The position numbers and the translations under genes are program-made. From positions 20,755 through 84,754 of the forward strand of contig JBGQFD010000002.1 of NCBI GenBank assembly GCA_041496705.1: 64,000 bases of DNA, written 5' to 3'. Under the pieces are notes generated by a model. The model did no database searches. It had not been told where the DNA came from and was given only the letters and a program-made list of their open reading frames with translations. Positions 24,261 to 34,723 of this stretch are shown in pieces; the first letter of the stretch is position 1, and each line of letters begins with the position of its first letter. The DNA is from VBDM01 sp041496705. Its GTDB lineage: Bacteria; Pseudomonadota; Gammaproteobacteria; Burkholderiales; SG8-39.

Positions 24261-25268
24261 CCCCTTCAGGATCCGTTCGAACACCCTCGGGTCGAACTCC
24301 CGCTCTCGCGCGAGGCGGTCGCGGTGAACCGTGTAGGCTTCCGGCGGCAAGATCCCCCCGAGGCGGTTGGCCTTCGCCGCCTCGTCGAATTCCGGCACCC
24401 GGATCTCCACGATCTTTGCGCCGCTTCGCGAGAGGCGCTGCATCGCGGACTGGAAGGCCTCGGCGACCTCGGTGTCGAGATCCTCGAGCACGTAATTCTT
24501 CGGGACACCCAGCCGCAGGCCGGGAAGCGCAGCCGCCTGAAGCGGGCGCGGCAGTTCGCCGGCGAGGACCTGGAATACGGTTGCGCAGCAACCGACCGTG
24601 GGCCCGAGAGGCCCGACCGAATCCAGCGTGGTCGACAGCGGAAACACCCCTTCGAGCGGAACGCGCGTTCGAGTCGGTTTGAATCCCGCGATCCCGCACA
24701 GAGCTGCCGGGATGCGCACCGAGCCGCCGGTATCGGTGCCGAGCGCGAGCGCCGCCATCCCGTCGGTGACCGACACCGCGGCCCCGGAGGACGACCCGCC
24801 CGGAATTCTGCGAGTCTTCCGATCGTACGCATTCGCCGGCGTGCCGTAGTGCGGATTGATGCCGATTCCGGAAAAGGCGAACTCGGTCATGTTGCTGCGT
24901 CCGATGATGATGGCGCCCGCGGCGCGCAGCCGCGCGACTGCCGCCGCGTCCGCGCTCGCCGGCGGCGCCTCGCGCAGGATCTTCGATCCGGCCGTGGTCA
25001 CGTCGCCGGAGATATCGAAAAGATCCTTGATCGAAACCGGCAATCCGGCGAGCGGAGAAGGCACGATGCTTTCTCTTCGCAGCCGGTCCGACGTATCGGC
25101 TGCAAGTCGCGCGTCCTGCGCGTGCACCTTGGTGAAGACGCGCACGCCCTCGCCGCCCGCGTCGGCGATCCGCGCGAGCGCCGCCTCGACGAGCTTGCGG
25201 CTGGTGGTTTTCCCCTCGGAAAGATCGCGCGCCAGTGCCGCGACCGGGCGGACAATCGCTTCAGCCAC
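23892..25268 (-). CDS. Amidase signature-family enzyme
   Basis: A 458-residue amidase that hydrolyses a carboxamide to acid and ammonia. The Ser-cisSer-Lys triad is visible: Lys near residue 81 in VSIKDLF, cis-Ser near 160 in PGGSSSGAAVSV, and the nucleophile Ser near 183 in TDTGGSVRIPA. It is GatA-like in length but no GatB/C is nearby, so it is a catabolic amidase. It is followed by the livK fragment and preceded by cupin, DUF2848 and LysR genes on the same strand. A partial duplicate of its 3' end lies 3.9 kb away next to livK, which suggests that amidase and liv transporter once formed one operon for an amide substrate. Confidence 0.9.
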   Translation of the reverse strand: MAEAIVRPVAALARDLSEGKTTSRKLVEAALARIADAGGEGVRVFTKVHAQDARLAADTSDRLRRESIVPSPLAGLPVSIKDLFDISGDVTTAGSKILREAPPASADAAAVARLRAAGAIIIGRSNMTEFAFSGIGINPHYGTPANAYDRKTRRIPGGSSSGAAVSVTDGMAALALGTDTGGSVRIPAALCGIAGFKPTRTRVPLEGVFPLSTTLDSVGPLGPTVGCCATVFQVLAGELPRPLQAAALPGLRLGVPKNYVLEDLDTEVAEAFQSAMQRLSRSGAKIVEIRVPEFDEAAKANRLGGILPPEAYTVHRDRLAREREFDPRVFERILKGKSVLAADYIELLATRARLAHSFSRENYAVDALLMPTVPRIAPPIAQLDKDADTFRLANGNMLRNTSLINFLDGCALTLPIQPAREAPVGLMVVGFSGEDERVLSVGLAIETSLSYQGPVLVG

Positions 25269-25279
25269 GTCGATGCGCG

Positions 25280-25669
25280 CTAGGGCTTGGCGCTCTCATC
25301 GTAATAGTGCAACTCGAGCAGGAGACACCCCTTCTCCGACCTGAACGGGCCATGCGGCGTGCCCGGCGGGCGGCACGCGTAGGTGTTCGGACCGAACTTC
25401 GTGCCGCCTTTCCCGTTCTTGTCGCTGCCGACGATCAGGTCGCCGGAGACGAGGTAGACCTCCTCCCAGTATTCGTGTACGAACGGCTCGGTCGTGTACA
25501 CGCCCGGTGCGAAACGCAGGTGCCGAGTGCGGAAGCCGCGCCGGTTCTTCTCGTCGAGGAAACCCGACAGGATCTGCTGTTCGATCCCGTCCGGATAGTC
25601 GGGAAGCGTCTCCCATCCAGCGTCCAGGTCAATCCGGTGGAACTCCTTGTGTTCCTTGTGAATCGTCAT
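25280..25669 (-). CDS. Cupin-domain protein
   Basis: A 129-residue single-domain cupin. The first motif is HEYWEEVYLVSGDL and the second is PPGTPHGPFRSEKGCLLLELHYYDE, carrying the usual His/Glu metal ligands. It lies 11 bases upstream of the amidase and 9 bases downstream of the DUF2848 gene, so the three are probably co-transcribed. The role in the pathway is unknown; it could be a small dioxygenase or isomerase, or a ligand-binding protein. Confidence 0.8.
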   Translation of the reverse strand: MTIHKEHKEFHRIDLDAGWETLPDYPDGIEQQILSGFLDEKNRRGFRTRHLRFAPGVYTTEPFVHEYWEEVYLVSGDLIVGSDKNGKGGTKFGPNTYACRPPGTPHGPFRSEKGCLLLELHYYDESAKP

Positions 25670-25678
25670 GTCTCTCTC

Positions 25679-26347
25679 TCAATCTGCGATCGCAAGACAA
25701 CGGGTCCAATAGCCATGCGTCAGGCTGCGATTCTTCAGCGCGTCGTGCAATTCAATTTCGAACCGCTCGCCCCCGCCGATTTCGCCGTGAACCGCGAGCG
25801 TGCCGCAGAACATTGCGCTCCCGACCGGGAGATCCCCGCCCGACTGCGCGAGACGCGCAAGCAGATCGCGCGGTGCCAGCATCCTGCTCACCGGGCCCTC
25901 CTGGTACAGGACGCGTTTGCCCTTGCGCGTCACATGGGAGCGCAGCACCAGAGCGTCCCAGCGATCTTCCACGTCGTCCAGTCGCCACAACGCCCGCCCC
26001 ACGGGCTTGGGGCACATCTGCTTGGACACGGTGACGCCGTACGCTTCCACCTTCCGGTCGGTATGATCTGATCCCACGCCCACGTAAAGGCCGTCGGGTG
26101 CGGAGATGAGCACGAACTCGACTTCACCGCTGGAATCCCCGCCCACGACCTCCAGATCCGTTTCCGTGGTGAGCAGGTTGGCCCCCAACCGATAGAAGCA
26201 CGGCACGCTTCGCGGGCGCTTTACCCCGATCGCTGCGAGCTCCGCGATATGCTGTTCCACCGAGGCCGGATCGCGTCCGGTCCATCCGGCGATGATAAGG
26301 GAGGAGATGCCGATATTTCGGGCCGCGTCTGCGACGGTGAATTCCAT
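25679..26347 (-). CDS. DUF2848 family protein
   Basis: A 222-residue protein of the DUF2848 family, often found with amidases and cupins. ATG 26347 follows AGGAAGG; the frame could extend upstream by 23 residues but without a good ribosome-binding site. The IIAGWTGRDPASVEQHI segment and GVGSDHTDRKVEA segment are typical of the family; Asp/His residues there could form an active site. Fold relationships to fumarylacetoacetase-type hydrolases have been suggested for such proteins, but I cannot verify that here. Confidence 0.75.
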   Translation of the reverse strand: MEFTVADAARNIGISSLIIAGWTGRDPASVEQHIAELAAIGVKRPRSVPCFYRLGANLLTTETDLEVVGGDSSGEVEFVLISAPDGLYVGVGSDHTDRKVEAYGVTVSKQMCPKPVGRALWRLDDVEDRWDALVLRSHVTRKGKRVLYQEGPVSRMLAPRDLLARLAQSGGDLPVGSAMFCGTLAVHGEIGGGERFEIELHDALKNRSLTHGYWTRCLAIAD

Positions 26348-26452
26348 TTCCTGCCTTCCTGAATCGTTCAGGTTTCGCTTGCACGGCAACTCTAACCGAG
26401 GGCCGAGCAATGTCAACTGCGCATCGCGTTCGAACCCTGCACCGTCTGAGCG

Positions 26453-27352
26453 TCAGTCCCGCGCCTTGCCACCCAGTTCCGCGGCCAGGAAGTCCACGAA
26501 GGCTTTGCGGGTGACTGAGGCGAAGCGCCCGGGCGGAAAGACCGCATACAGTCCGGAAGGTTCGGGCCGGCGGTCCTCCAGTATCACGCGCAGCCGTCGG
26601 CGCTTCAGGTAGGGCTCGAACATGAGATCGGGGCCGACGACGATGCCCTGGCCCGCCAGCAGCGCGTGGGTGAGCAGCACCGCGCTGTTCGTACCCAGAT
26701 TTCCGGAGAGCAGTACCGGTTTGCCTCGCGTGCCTTCGCTGCCAAACGGCCAGCGTGCACGCGACTGGAACTCCGAGTAGCTCAGACAGTTGTGGTTTCT
26801 GAGTTCTTTGGGTGTGCGAGGGCAGCCGTGGCGCTTCAGGTAGGCGGGCGAAGCCACCGCCTGGAAGCGCACGTCGCGCAGTTTGCGGCACATGAGGCTG
26901 GAGTCGTTGAGGTTGCCGATTCTGAGTGCGAGGTCAAAGCCCTCTTCGATGGGGTCCACCTGCAGGCTGGTGACGCGCACATCGAGCTGCACGTCGGGAT
27001 ACTTTTCCTGGAAACGCGAGATGAGCCGCCCTACCGGTGAGACCACCAGGGTCTGCGGCAGGGTGACGCGCAGCAGGCCCCGCGCCCGTTCCGGCGCCGA
27101 AGTCGCGAACGCGGCTGCGCGCTCCGCTACGTGCTCCAGGTCCTTGCAATGCACATGGAAGCGCTCGCCCGCCTCGGTGAGGGACAAGCTGTGGGTGGAG
27201 CGGTAGAGCAGCTGCTGGCCGAGCTCGCTCTCAAGTGCCGAGACGTGCCGGCTCACCACCGACTTGGACAGTTGCAGGCGAGCCGCCGCCTTGGTGAAGC
27301 TGCCGGTCTTGACGACCTCGGCAAAGCTCGACATGAGTTCGAGCAGGTTCAT
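26453..27352 (-). CDS. LysR-family transcriptional regulator
   Basis: A 299-residue LysR regulator: winged helix-turn-helix (about 1-62, SSFAEVVKTGSFTKAAARLQLSK) and a two-lobed effector domain. Start 27352 gives the normal length; an alternative start at 27424 would add 24 residues. It is divergent from the alkylhydroperoxidase-like gene at 27461 across a 108-base spacer, so it probably regulates that operon, and perhaps the DUF2848-cupin-amidase genes on its own strand. Confidence 0.88.
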   Translation of the reverse strand: MNLLELMSSFAEVVKTGSFTKAAARLQLSKSVVSRHVSALESELGQQLLYRSTHSLSLTEAGERFHVHCKDLEHVAERAAAFATSAPERARGLLRVTLPQTLVVSPVGRLISRFQEKYPDVQLDVRVTSLQVDPIEEGFDLALRIGNLNDSSLMCRKLRDVRFQAVASPAYLKRHGCPRTPKELRNHNCLSYSEFQSRARWPFGSEGTRGKPVLLSGNLGTNSAVLLTHALLAGQGIVVGPDLMFEPYLKRRRLRVILEDRRPEPSGLYAVFPPGRFASVTRKAFVDFLAAELGGKARD

Positions 27353-27460
27353 GGGGACAGATCCGGTAATGAAGATTTTGCAACAACGAGTTCCTTTGAC
27401 GCAGGATACCAAGTTTTCACGCAACGCTCATAATGTCCCCGACTGACACAGGAGGGTGGC

Positions 27461-28114
27461 ATGACCAAGCAGCGCATCAGCTATGTTCCCCTGGACAAGA
27501 TGAGCCCGGAAATGCAGAACGAGATGGAGCGCTGCGCGCGCGAAGGCACCCCGCGTCCGGAAAGCAGTGCCGTTCGCGCCCACGTGCCGGACTGTTTCTG
27601 GTTCTTCGCCGACTCTTGGAACAAGGTCTTCCGGAACGGCGTGCTCGACCATGCCATCAAGGAGTTGTGCCGCGTCTATGTATCGCGCTCGGTAGTCTGC
27701 GAGTTCTGCGGCAACCAGCGCTCGATCAAGGGCGCGAACCAGGGCCTGAAGGAAACCCATTACGACGACTTGGTGAACTTCGAAAAGTCGCTCAAGTACG
27801 ATGCCCGCCAGAAAGCCGCGCTCGCCTATGCCGAGGCCATCGTCTGGCGCACCGAGACTGACGACGCGTTCTGGGAGAGGATGGCCAGGCATTTCAGCGA
27901 ACCCGAACTGGTCGAACTGGGCTGCGCGGTTGGCCTCACCTTCGGCCAGCAAAGCTGGCTGCGCCTCTTGAACATCGACCACCACCAGGTGATGGCCGGG
28001 CACTCGGGTTCCATGGCCCCGGGCTTCGAGACCCCCGAGGCGCTCACGAAGGCCAAATCCGCGCCGGACTACTGGGCGAAAAAACAATCGGCATCGAGGA
28101 AGAACGCTGCCTGA
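27461..28114 (+). CDS. Carboxymuconolactone decarboxylase/AhpD-like protein
   Basis: A 217-residue protein with the CMD fold. The redox-type CxxC is seen at residues 80 and 83 (VCEFCGNQRS), preceded by the LDHAIKELCRVYVSRSVVC helix that carries the conserved acid. The length corresponds to one and a half CMD units. Such proteins are either AhpD-like peroxide-reduction partners or decarboxylases in aromatic pathways; the CxxC favours a thiol role. It is the first gene of a plus-strand run that includes two binding-protein-fold genes. Confidence 0.82.
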   Translation: MTKQRISYVPLDKMSPEMQNEMERCAREGTPRPESSAVRAHVPDCFWFFADSWNKVFRNGVLDHAIKELCRVYVSRSVVCEFCGNQRSIKGANQGLKETHYDDLVNFEKSLKYDARQKAALAYAEAIVWRTETDDAFWERMARHFSEPELVELGCAVGLTFGQQSWLRLLNIDHHQVMAGHSGSMAPGFETPEALTKAKSAPDYWAKKQSASRKNAA

Positions 28115-28142
28115 TCTGTCGTTCCACGACAAGGAGGATGCC

Positions 28143-29021
28143 ATGCCGAAATTCGTCATCTCGCCGCACTTCCGGCTGCAGGAATGGGTGGCCGAGGAAA
28201 AGGGATACTTCAAGGCGGAAGGCCTCGACTACGAGTTCCGCGACAACTACGGGCCCGGCGACGTAGCGAAAAAGCACGCTACACCGAACAAGATCGGCGC
28301 CTTCCAGAGCATCGAGCAGGGCCGCGCATGCGACGTGAGCGGCGCCTGCCACTGGACGGTCAACGTGGCCGCATCGACCGGGCACGGCAAGCTCTACGCC
28401 GACGCCTACTCGGTGGCGCCCTGCGGCGTCTTCGTGCCGCCGGAATCGGATATCCGGCACCCCGGCGATCTGAAAGGCGTGCCGATCTCGGTCGGCTACC
28501 AGTCGGGCAGCCACTATTCGACCATCCAGGGCCTGGAGCAGTATCTGTCGCTCGACGACATCAAGCTATCCTTTGCCGACGGCCTCTTGTTCAGCCGCCT
28601 GGAGAAGCTCGTCGACCGCACGGTGCCGGCGGCGTCACTGTTCAGTGGCCCGTACTATTTTCTCGAACAGCTCGGGTTTCGCAAGCTCATCGACACGACC
28701 TTCATGATGGCAACCTCCATCTCGGGCAACCCGGACCCGGAGGACCTGCGCAAGTATTTCCGGGCCTTGCGTCGCGCGCAGCGCGACATCGACCTGAGGC
28801 CGGAGCTCTTCACGCACTACTACAAGAAGGAGTTCCCGGCGCGGTTCATCCCGCAGATGGATACCCGGCGCTGGGGCCCGGGCGAGCGCATCGTGTTCGA
28901 ACCCTACACGAAGGAAGTGTTCGATCAATCGTTCAAGTGGATCGCCGAGCGCGGCATCTTCGCCGACGGCGATATGGGTCCGGGCAAGTACGAGGATTCG
29001 GTCATTTCTCTGGCGGCCTAG
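28143..29021 (+). CDS. NMT1/THI5-type binding-protein-fold protein without signal peptide
   Basis: A 292-residue protein that follows the fold of SsuA/THI5-type periplasmic binding proteins (FVISPHFRLQEWVAEEKGYF, then HPGDLKGVPISVGYQSGSH), but begins directly with the first strand and has no signal peptide. AAGGAGG precedes the ATG. Several Cys residues lie in GRACDVSGACHW. Proteins of this fold that stay in the cytosol include THI5-like enzymes and 4,5-dihydroxyphthalate decarboxylase, so an enzymatic role is at least as likely as ligand binding. A paralogue lies at 30059 and an extradiol-type dioxygenase lies between them. Confidence 0.75.
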   Translation: MPKFVISPHFRLQEWVAEEKGYFKAEGLDYEFRDNYGPGDVAKKHATPNKIGAFQSIEQGRACDVSGACHWTVNVAASTGHGKLYADAYSVAPCGVFVPPESDIRHPGDLKGVPISVGYQSGSHYSTIQGLEQYLSLDDIKLSFADGLLFSRLEKLVDRTVPAASLFSGPYYFLEQLGFRKLIDTTFMMATSISGNPDPEDLRKYFRALRRAQRDIDLRPELFTHYYKKEFPARFIPQMDTRRWGPGERIVFEPYTKEVFDQSFKWIAERGIFADGDMGPGKYEDSVISLAA

Positions 29022-29023
29022 GC

Positions 29024-29932
29024 CTACTCGAAGTTCATCCCGAACGCTTCCGGCGGCTTTGGCCCCCAGACGTACAGCGAATCCTCGGCCGGATAGTTCG
29101 TCGGCTTCCAGCCCGAGTCCGCCGGGATGTAGTCGATGTCGCAGAAGTATTCGGCCATGCTGCCCCAGGGATCGCGGATGTAGTGGAAGAAGTTCGAGCC
29201 TATGACGTGCCGGCCGAAACCCCAGCCGTCTTTGTAGCCTTTGTCGAGCAGCTTGCACGCACCCATGCCGATCTCGTCGACGTTGCCGACCTCGAAGCTC
29301 GCGTGATGGAAGCCGGGCCGGTCCGAGGTGATGAAGCCGAAGATGTGATGGTCGCTGCCGCCGTGGCCGCGCATGAAGGCGACGATGTCCTGCGCGCGAT
29401 CCGACAGCTGCAAGCCGACCGCACGCGTGTAGAAGTCGAGCATCTTCTCGAACTGCGGTGTGAAGCGTAGCGTGTGGCCAAGGCGGGTCGGCCGGACGGG
29501 GACGTCGCGCTTTGGATGACCCGGGACGCCAGACCGATTCAAGTGGCCGGGATTGTTGATCTTCCATTCCGGAGCCGTGAGCCATGGCTTGGGTTCGGCA
29601 ACACGCATGTTAACGAGCAGTCCATCCGGGTCGCGAAACCAGACCCCATCCGAGGGCGTCTCTTTCGGCGCGTCGACGAGCTTCACGCCGTTCTGCTCGA
29701 GCCGCTTCTTTGTCGCCTCCATGTCCTCGGCGCGTGTGCCGAAGCACACGTGATGCATGTGCTTCTTCGTTGCCTCCACGAGGATCATCTGGTCCTGGTC
29801 GCGGCCATGGCAGCGCATCACGATACGCTTGTCGAATTCACGGCCTTCCATTCCGAAATCGGTGTAGAACTTCCTGCCGACCGCGGGATCGGGCACTCCC
29901 AGCGCCACGTGCTGCAAATTACGGACCGTCAT
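29024..29932 (-). CDS. VOC-family extradiol dioxygenase-like protein
   Basis: A 302-residue protein with two glyoxalase/VOC domains (about 1-115 and 145-280), as in type I catechol 2,3-dioxygenases. The likely 2-His-1-carboxylate iron ligands are the His in RLGHTLRFT, the His pair in FHHASFEV and the Glu in AEYFCDID. ATG 29932 is placed 9 bases after GAGGAGG. It is convergent with the gene before it (2-base gap) and divergent from the gene after it. The probable reaction is meta-cleavage of a catechol-like intermediate. Confidence 0.85.
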   Translation of the reverse strand: MTVRNLQHVALGVPDPAVGRKFYTDFGMEGREFDKRIVMRCHGRDQDQMILVEATKKHMHHVCFGTRAEDMEATKKRLEQNGVKLVDAPKETPSDGVWFRDPDGLLVNMRVAEPKPWLTAPEWKINNPGHLNRSGVPGHPKRDVPVRPTRLGHTLRFTPQFEKMLDFYTRAVGLQLSDRAQDIVAFMRGHGGSDHHIFGFITSDRPGFHHASFEVGNVDEIGMGACKLLDKGYKDGWGFGRHVIGSNFFHYIRDPWGSMAEYFCDIDYIPADSGWKPTNYPAEDSLYVWGPKPPEAFGMNFE

Positions 29933-30058
29933 TGCCTGCCCTCCTCCTCGATACGATTTGCCCTGGACAATTGTAACGCCAAGCAAGGCCCATCCGGTTC
30001 CGACTCCACCGCTGACATCGCCTATACTTGAACGGCTATTTCATTGCGCGAGGTAACT

Positions 30059-30958
30059 ATGCCGACCGCCTCCACTCTCCTGCACGTCAAAGTCGCGCCG
30101 AAAGGCATGGGGCTCAACGATTTCGTCGCCCACGAGGAAGGGTTCTACGCCGACGAAGGCATCGACGTCGAGCTCGACTGGAAAACTTTCCGCGGCACCC
30201 AGTCGAGCTGGAAGAAATACGACTACTTCCAGCGGCCGCAGGACAAACCCTATGCCGCCGGTGCGAGCGAACAGGTCGTGCAGTGCGCCTGTCTTTGGGG
30301 AACGATCAGCAACGCTAGCGCCGGCATGGGCCGCATGGTGGCCGACTGCCACGGCGTTTCGCCCTGGGCGATCTTCGTTCGCCCGGAATCGAAAGTCCGC
30401 AAGCCCGAGGATCTGAGCGACGTTCCCATCGCCGTCGGCATGCGCGCCGGAAGCCACTTCAACGTGCCCTTCCGCCTGGAGAAGGTCATGCCTCTCGAGC
30501 ACGTCAAGACGGTCAACGTCGGCGGCTTCGGCGCGCGCCTCGCGGCACTCCTCAACAAGGAGATCGAAGCGGCGAGCCTCCTGCCGCCGCAGATCGACAT
30601 GGCAAAGGAGCTCGGGCTCCGCGAAATCATCGCCGACGAATTCCACACGCTTTGGTGGGTGCCGGAATCGGCCCCGGCCGATGGTGTGCGAGGGTATCTC
30701 CGGGCGCTTGACCGCGCCGAACGCGCGCTCGAGGCCGATCTGCCGAAGTACCTGCCGTTATGGAAGCACTGCGTGCCGCCCGAATTCCAGGACCGCGAAT
30801 GGGACTACAGCCGATTCTCCCGCGGCGAGCGCTTCGTCTACAAGCCGATCTCACGTGAGGAGTTCGAAGGCGTGTTCGAGCAGGTGAAACGCTGGGGGCT
30901 CGATCAGCACCTCAAGGAGCGCTCCTTCGACAAGCTGATCTACCACGCCGCGTCCTGA
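30059..30958 (+). CDS. NMT1/THI5-type binding-protein-fold protein, second paralogue
   Basis: A 299-residue protein resembling the one at 28143 in layout: an N-terminal strand then VAHEEGFYADEGIDVEL, FVRPESKVRKPEDLSDVPIAV and a C-terminal helical region with Trp/Arg-rich segments. It too lacks a signal peptide. ATG 30059 follows GAGGT. The first domain contains CACLWGTISNASAG, at the position where its paralogue has a Cys-rich segment. It is followed after 12 bases by an SDR gene. It is likely a cytosolic enzyme or sensor rather than a transport component. Confidence 0.75.
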   Translation: MPTASTLLHVKVAPKGMGLNDFVAHEEGFYADEGIDVELDWKTFRGTQSSWKKYDYFQRPQDKPYAAGASEQVVQCACLWGTISNASAGMGRMVADCHGVSPWAIFVRPESKVRKPEDLSDVPIAVGMRAGSHFNVPFRLEKVMPLEHVKTVNVGGFGARLAALLNKEIEAASLLPPQIDMAKELGLREIIADEFHTLWWVPESAPADGVRGYLRALDRAERALEADLPKYLPLWKHCVPPEFQDREWDYSRFSRGERFVYKPISREEFEGVFEQVKRWGLDQHLKERSFDKLIYHAAS

Positions 30959-30970
30959 CCACGATCTCCC

Positions 30971-31741
30971 ATGGCGACGAGGGATCAACGCCCTTCACAC
31001 ACCGCGCTGGTCACCGGTGCCGGCCGCGGAATCGGCTTGGCGACTGCCGAGGCGCTACTCGCGGCTGGGCATCACGTCGCCATCATCGACCGTGATGCTG
31101 AAACCCTGCGCGCCGCGGCAGCGCGGCTGCCCTCGGACCGGGTGCTCGCGCTCGTCCAGGACATCGCTCATCCCGACGCAGGAAAAAAGCTTGACGAGGC
31201 GATACGCGCGCGCTGGGAGCCGGTGACCATCCTCATCAACAACGCGGGCATCCCTTCGCCGCGCCGCGGCGGCCGCACTGCGGGCCTACTCGAAATGACG
31301 GTGGAGGAATGGAACGCCGTTCTGGAGGTCAATCTGTCCGCGGCGCTTCGATTGTGCCGCGCCTTCATTCCGTTCATGCGCGAGCGGCGCTGGGGACGCA
31401 TCGTCAACGTGTCGTCCCTCGCCGGGCGCTCGCGAACCTATGTCTCGGGCGTGAGCTACATGGCGGCCAAGGCCGGCCTGCTAGCACTCTCGCGCTCGAT
31501 CGCTGGCGAGTTCGGCCGGGACGGCATCACCGCGAATTGCGTTGCGCCCGGCTACATCGATACGGCGATGGCGGCGCTGCACGGCTCGGAAAAGAACGTG
31601 GAGATTGCAAAGAATATTCCGCTCGGTCGCGCCGGCACCCCGCAGGAGGTGGCGGCCGCCATCGCGTTTCTCGCCTCGGAGGAGGCGGGCTACATGACCG
31701 GCGCGGTCATCGACGTGAACGGCGGCATTTTCATGGCCTAG
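30971..31741 (+). CDS. Short-chain dehydrogenase/reductase (FabG-like)
   Basis: A 256-residue Rossmann-fold oxidoreductase: cofactor motif TGAGRGIGLA near residue 16, an Asp after the second strand (IIDRD) that favours NAD, the NNAGIPS motif, and catalytic Ser-Tyr-Lys (NVSSLAG and YMAAKAG). It closes with GAVIDVNGGIF, the usual SDR C-terminus. It probably oxidises or reduces a hydroxy/keto intermediate of the neighbouring pathway. Confidence 0.9.
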   Translation: MATRDQRPSHTALVTGAGRGIGLATAEALLAAGHHVAIIDRDAETLRAAAARLPSDRVLALVQDIAHPDAGKKLDEAIRARWEPVTILINNAGIPSPRRGGRTAGLLEMTVEEWNAVLEVNLSAALRLCRAFIPFMRERRWGRIVNVSSLAGRSRTYVSGVSYMAAKAGLLALSRSIAGEFGRDGITANCVAPGYIDTAMAALHGSEKNVEIAKNIPLGRAGTPQEVAAAIAFLASEEAGYMTGAVIDVNGGIFMA

Positions 31742-31834
31742 CGGCGCGAGAGTTGGGATCCTGCCCACCTCGATTTCGGCGCATTCTCTGGCAGAATGAC
31801 GCAAACTCGAACGAACCGACAAAGGAGACAAGCC

Positions 31835-32787
<953 letters not shown>

Positions 32788-32800
<13 letters not shown>

Positions 32801-34719
32801 CGCAGGGTGCCGCCAAGAGCGCGCAAAGCGCGCTGGCCGCTCTTCTCATCGCCGGCTCGATCGCCTGGTCGCTCGACCTGTTCCGGGCGGTCGGGCTGGT
32901 GCTGTTCGCCGAGCAGTTCGCCGCCGCCGCCTACGGCATCGGTCTCTCGCTCACCTTCCTGCGCTTCGGGTTCAGGAGCCAGGCGATTGCCGAGGCAGAG
33001 CAGTCCGGGGGCGTTTTGCCGGCGCCGTGGTACGACTGGGCGTGCGCGGCGGTCTCCTTCATCGCCTGCGCCTATGTCACGGTCAAGTTCCCGCAGCTGA
33101 CCGCGCTCGCGAGCAGCCTGACGGCCGAGACGCTGATCCTGTCGGTGGTATTGACGGTTCTGACGATCGAGGCGGTGCGCCGCACGATCGGCTGGTCGCT
33201 CGTCATCATCCTGCTCGCGATCGGCGGCTACTGCCTCATCGGATACTTGGTCCCGGGTCAGCTGCAGACGCGCAAGGTCGATCTGTCCGAGCTCCTGATC
33301 TACCTCAACCTCGACAACAATGGCCTGCTCGGAGTGATCCTGCAGATCACCGTGATCATCATCATCCCGTTCGTGCTGATGGGGCAGCTGCTGATGCGCT
33401 CGGGCGGCTCGGGTTTCTTCAACGACGCCGCGATCGCGCTGATGGGGCGCTACCGCGGCGGCGCGGCGAAGATGGCGGTGATCGGCTCGAGCCTGTTCGG
33501 CATGATCTCCGGTATCGCCGCGGCCAACGCCGTGGCGGTCGGCGTCGTGACCATTCCGCTCATGAAGCGCTCGGGGATGCCGGCGCGCCTCGCCGGCGCG
33601 ATCGAGGCCTGCGCCTCCAACGGCGGCCAGCTGATGCCGCCGGTGATGGGTGCGGTCGCGTTTGTGATGGCCGATTTCCTGCAGATACCCTACAAGGAAG
33701 TCGCGATCGCGGCGATCCTGCCCTCGGTGCTGTACTACGCGGCGCTCTTCATCCAGGCCGACCTCGAGGCGGCGCGCTACGGCTTCGGCAAGGTCGAAGC
33801 TCAGAAGATCCCTCGCATCTCGACCGTGCTCGTCGGCGGTTGGCTGTTCCTCGCGCCGTTCGCGGCCCTGGTCTACACGATGTTCGTGCTCAACCTCGAG
33901 CCCGAGTACGCGGCGATGGCGGCGAGCGCGGTGATCATCGTGCTCGGCTTCGCCGTCGGCTACGCCGGCCATCGCATGAAGCTCAAGGACATCTGGGAGG
34001 CGATCGTCGAGACCGGCGGTGGGCTGTGCGAGATCCTCGTGATCTCGGCCGCGGCGGGGTTCATCATGGGCCTGTTCCAGGTGAGCGGCCTCGCCTTCGC
34101 CTTCGCCGCCTATCTCGTGAATCTCGGCGGGCAGAGCCTGATCCTGCTGCTGCTGCTCGCCGCGGTGGTCAGCATCATTCTGGGCATGGGGCTGCCGACG
34201 CTCGGCGTCTACGTGCTGCTCGCGATTCTTGTCGCCCCGGCGCTGGTGAAGGTCGGCGTGCCGCCGCTCGCCGCGCACATGTTCATCCTGTACTTCGGCA
34301 TGATGTCGCTGATTACGCCGCCGGTGGCGCCCGCGGCCTACGTCGCCGCGGCGATTGCCGGCTCGCCCTCGATGGCTACCGGCTGGACGGCGATGCGTTT
34401 CGGCTGGAGCGCCTATATCGTGCCGTTCCTCTTCGTCTATTCACCCGCGATTCTCTTCATGGGCGACCTTGCCGATATCGTCATCGTCACAGCCACCTCG
34501 CTGACCGGAATCTGGCTCATCTGCGCGGCGATGACGGGCTACTTCGTCCGTGTGCTCGATCTTCCGATGCGCCTCGGTTTTGTCTCTGCGGGGATCATGC
34601 TCATGCTCCCGCACCAGGTGTCGACCGCAATGCTCTGGGTCAACGCCGCGGGGGGCGCGCTGGGCGTTGCCCTCGTGGTCCTCGAGCTGAAGGCGCGGCG
34701 CGGGCCGGCGCTCGCTTGA
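32788..34719 (+). CDS. TRAP transporter fused permease (4TM/12TM)
   Basis: A 643-residue inner-membrane protein in which the small DctQ-like part (about 1-150) is fused to the large DctM-like part. It has about 16 hydrophobic helices, the signature FGMISGIAAANAVAVG and a C-terminal MMSLITPPVAPAAYVAA motif. The only reasonable start in frame is TTG 32788, which overlaps the TAXI gene and has AAGGAAG 7 bases upstream. It is sodium- or proton-driven by family. Confidence 0.9.
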
Positions 34720-34723
34720 ATCT

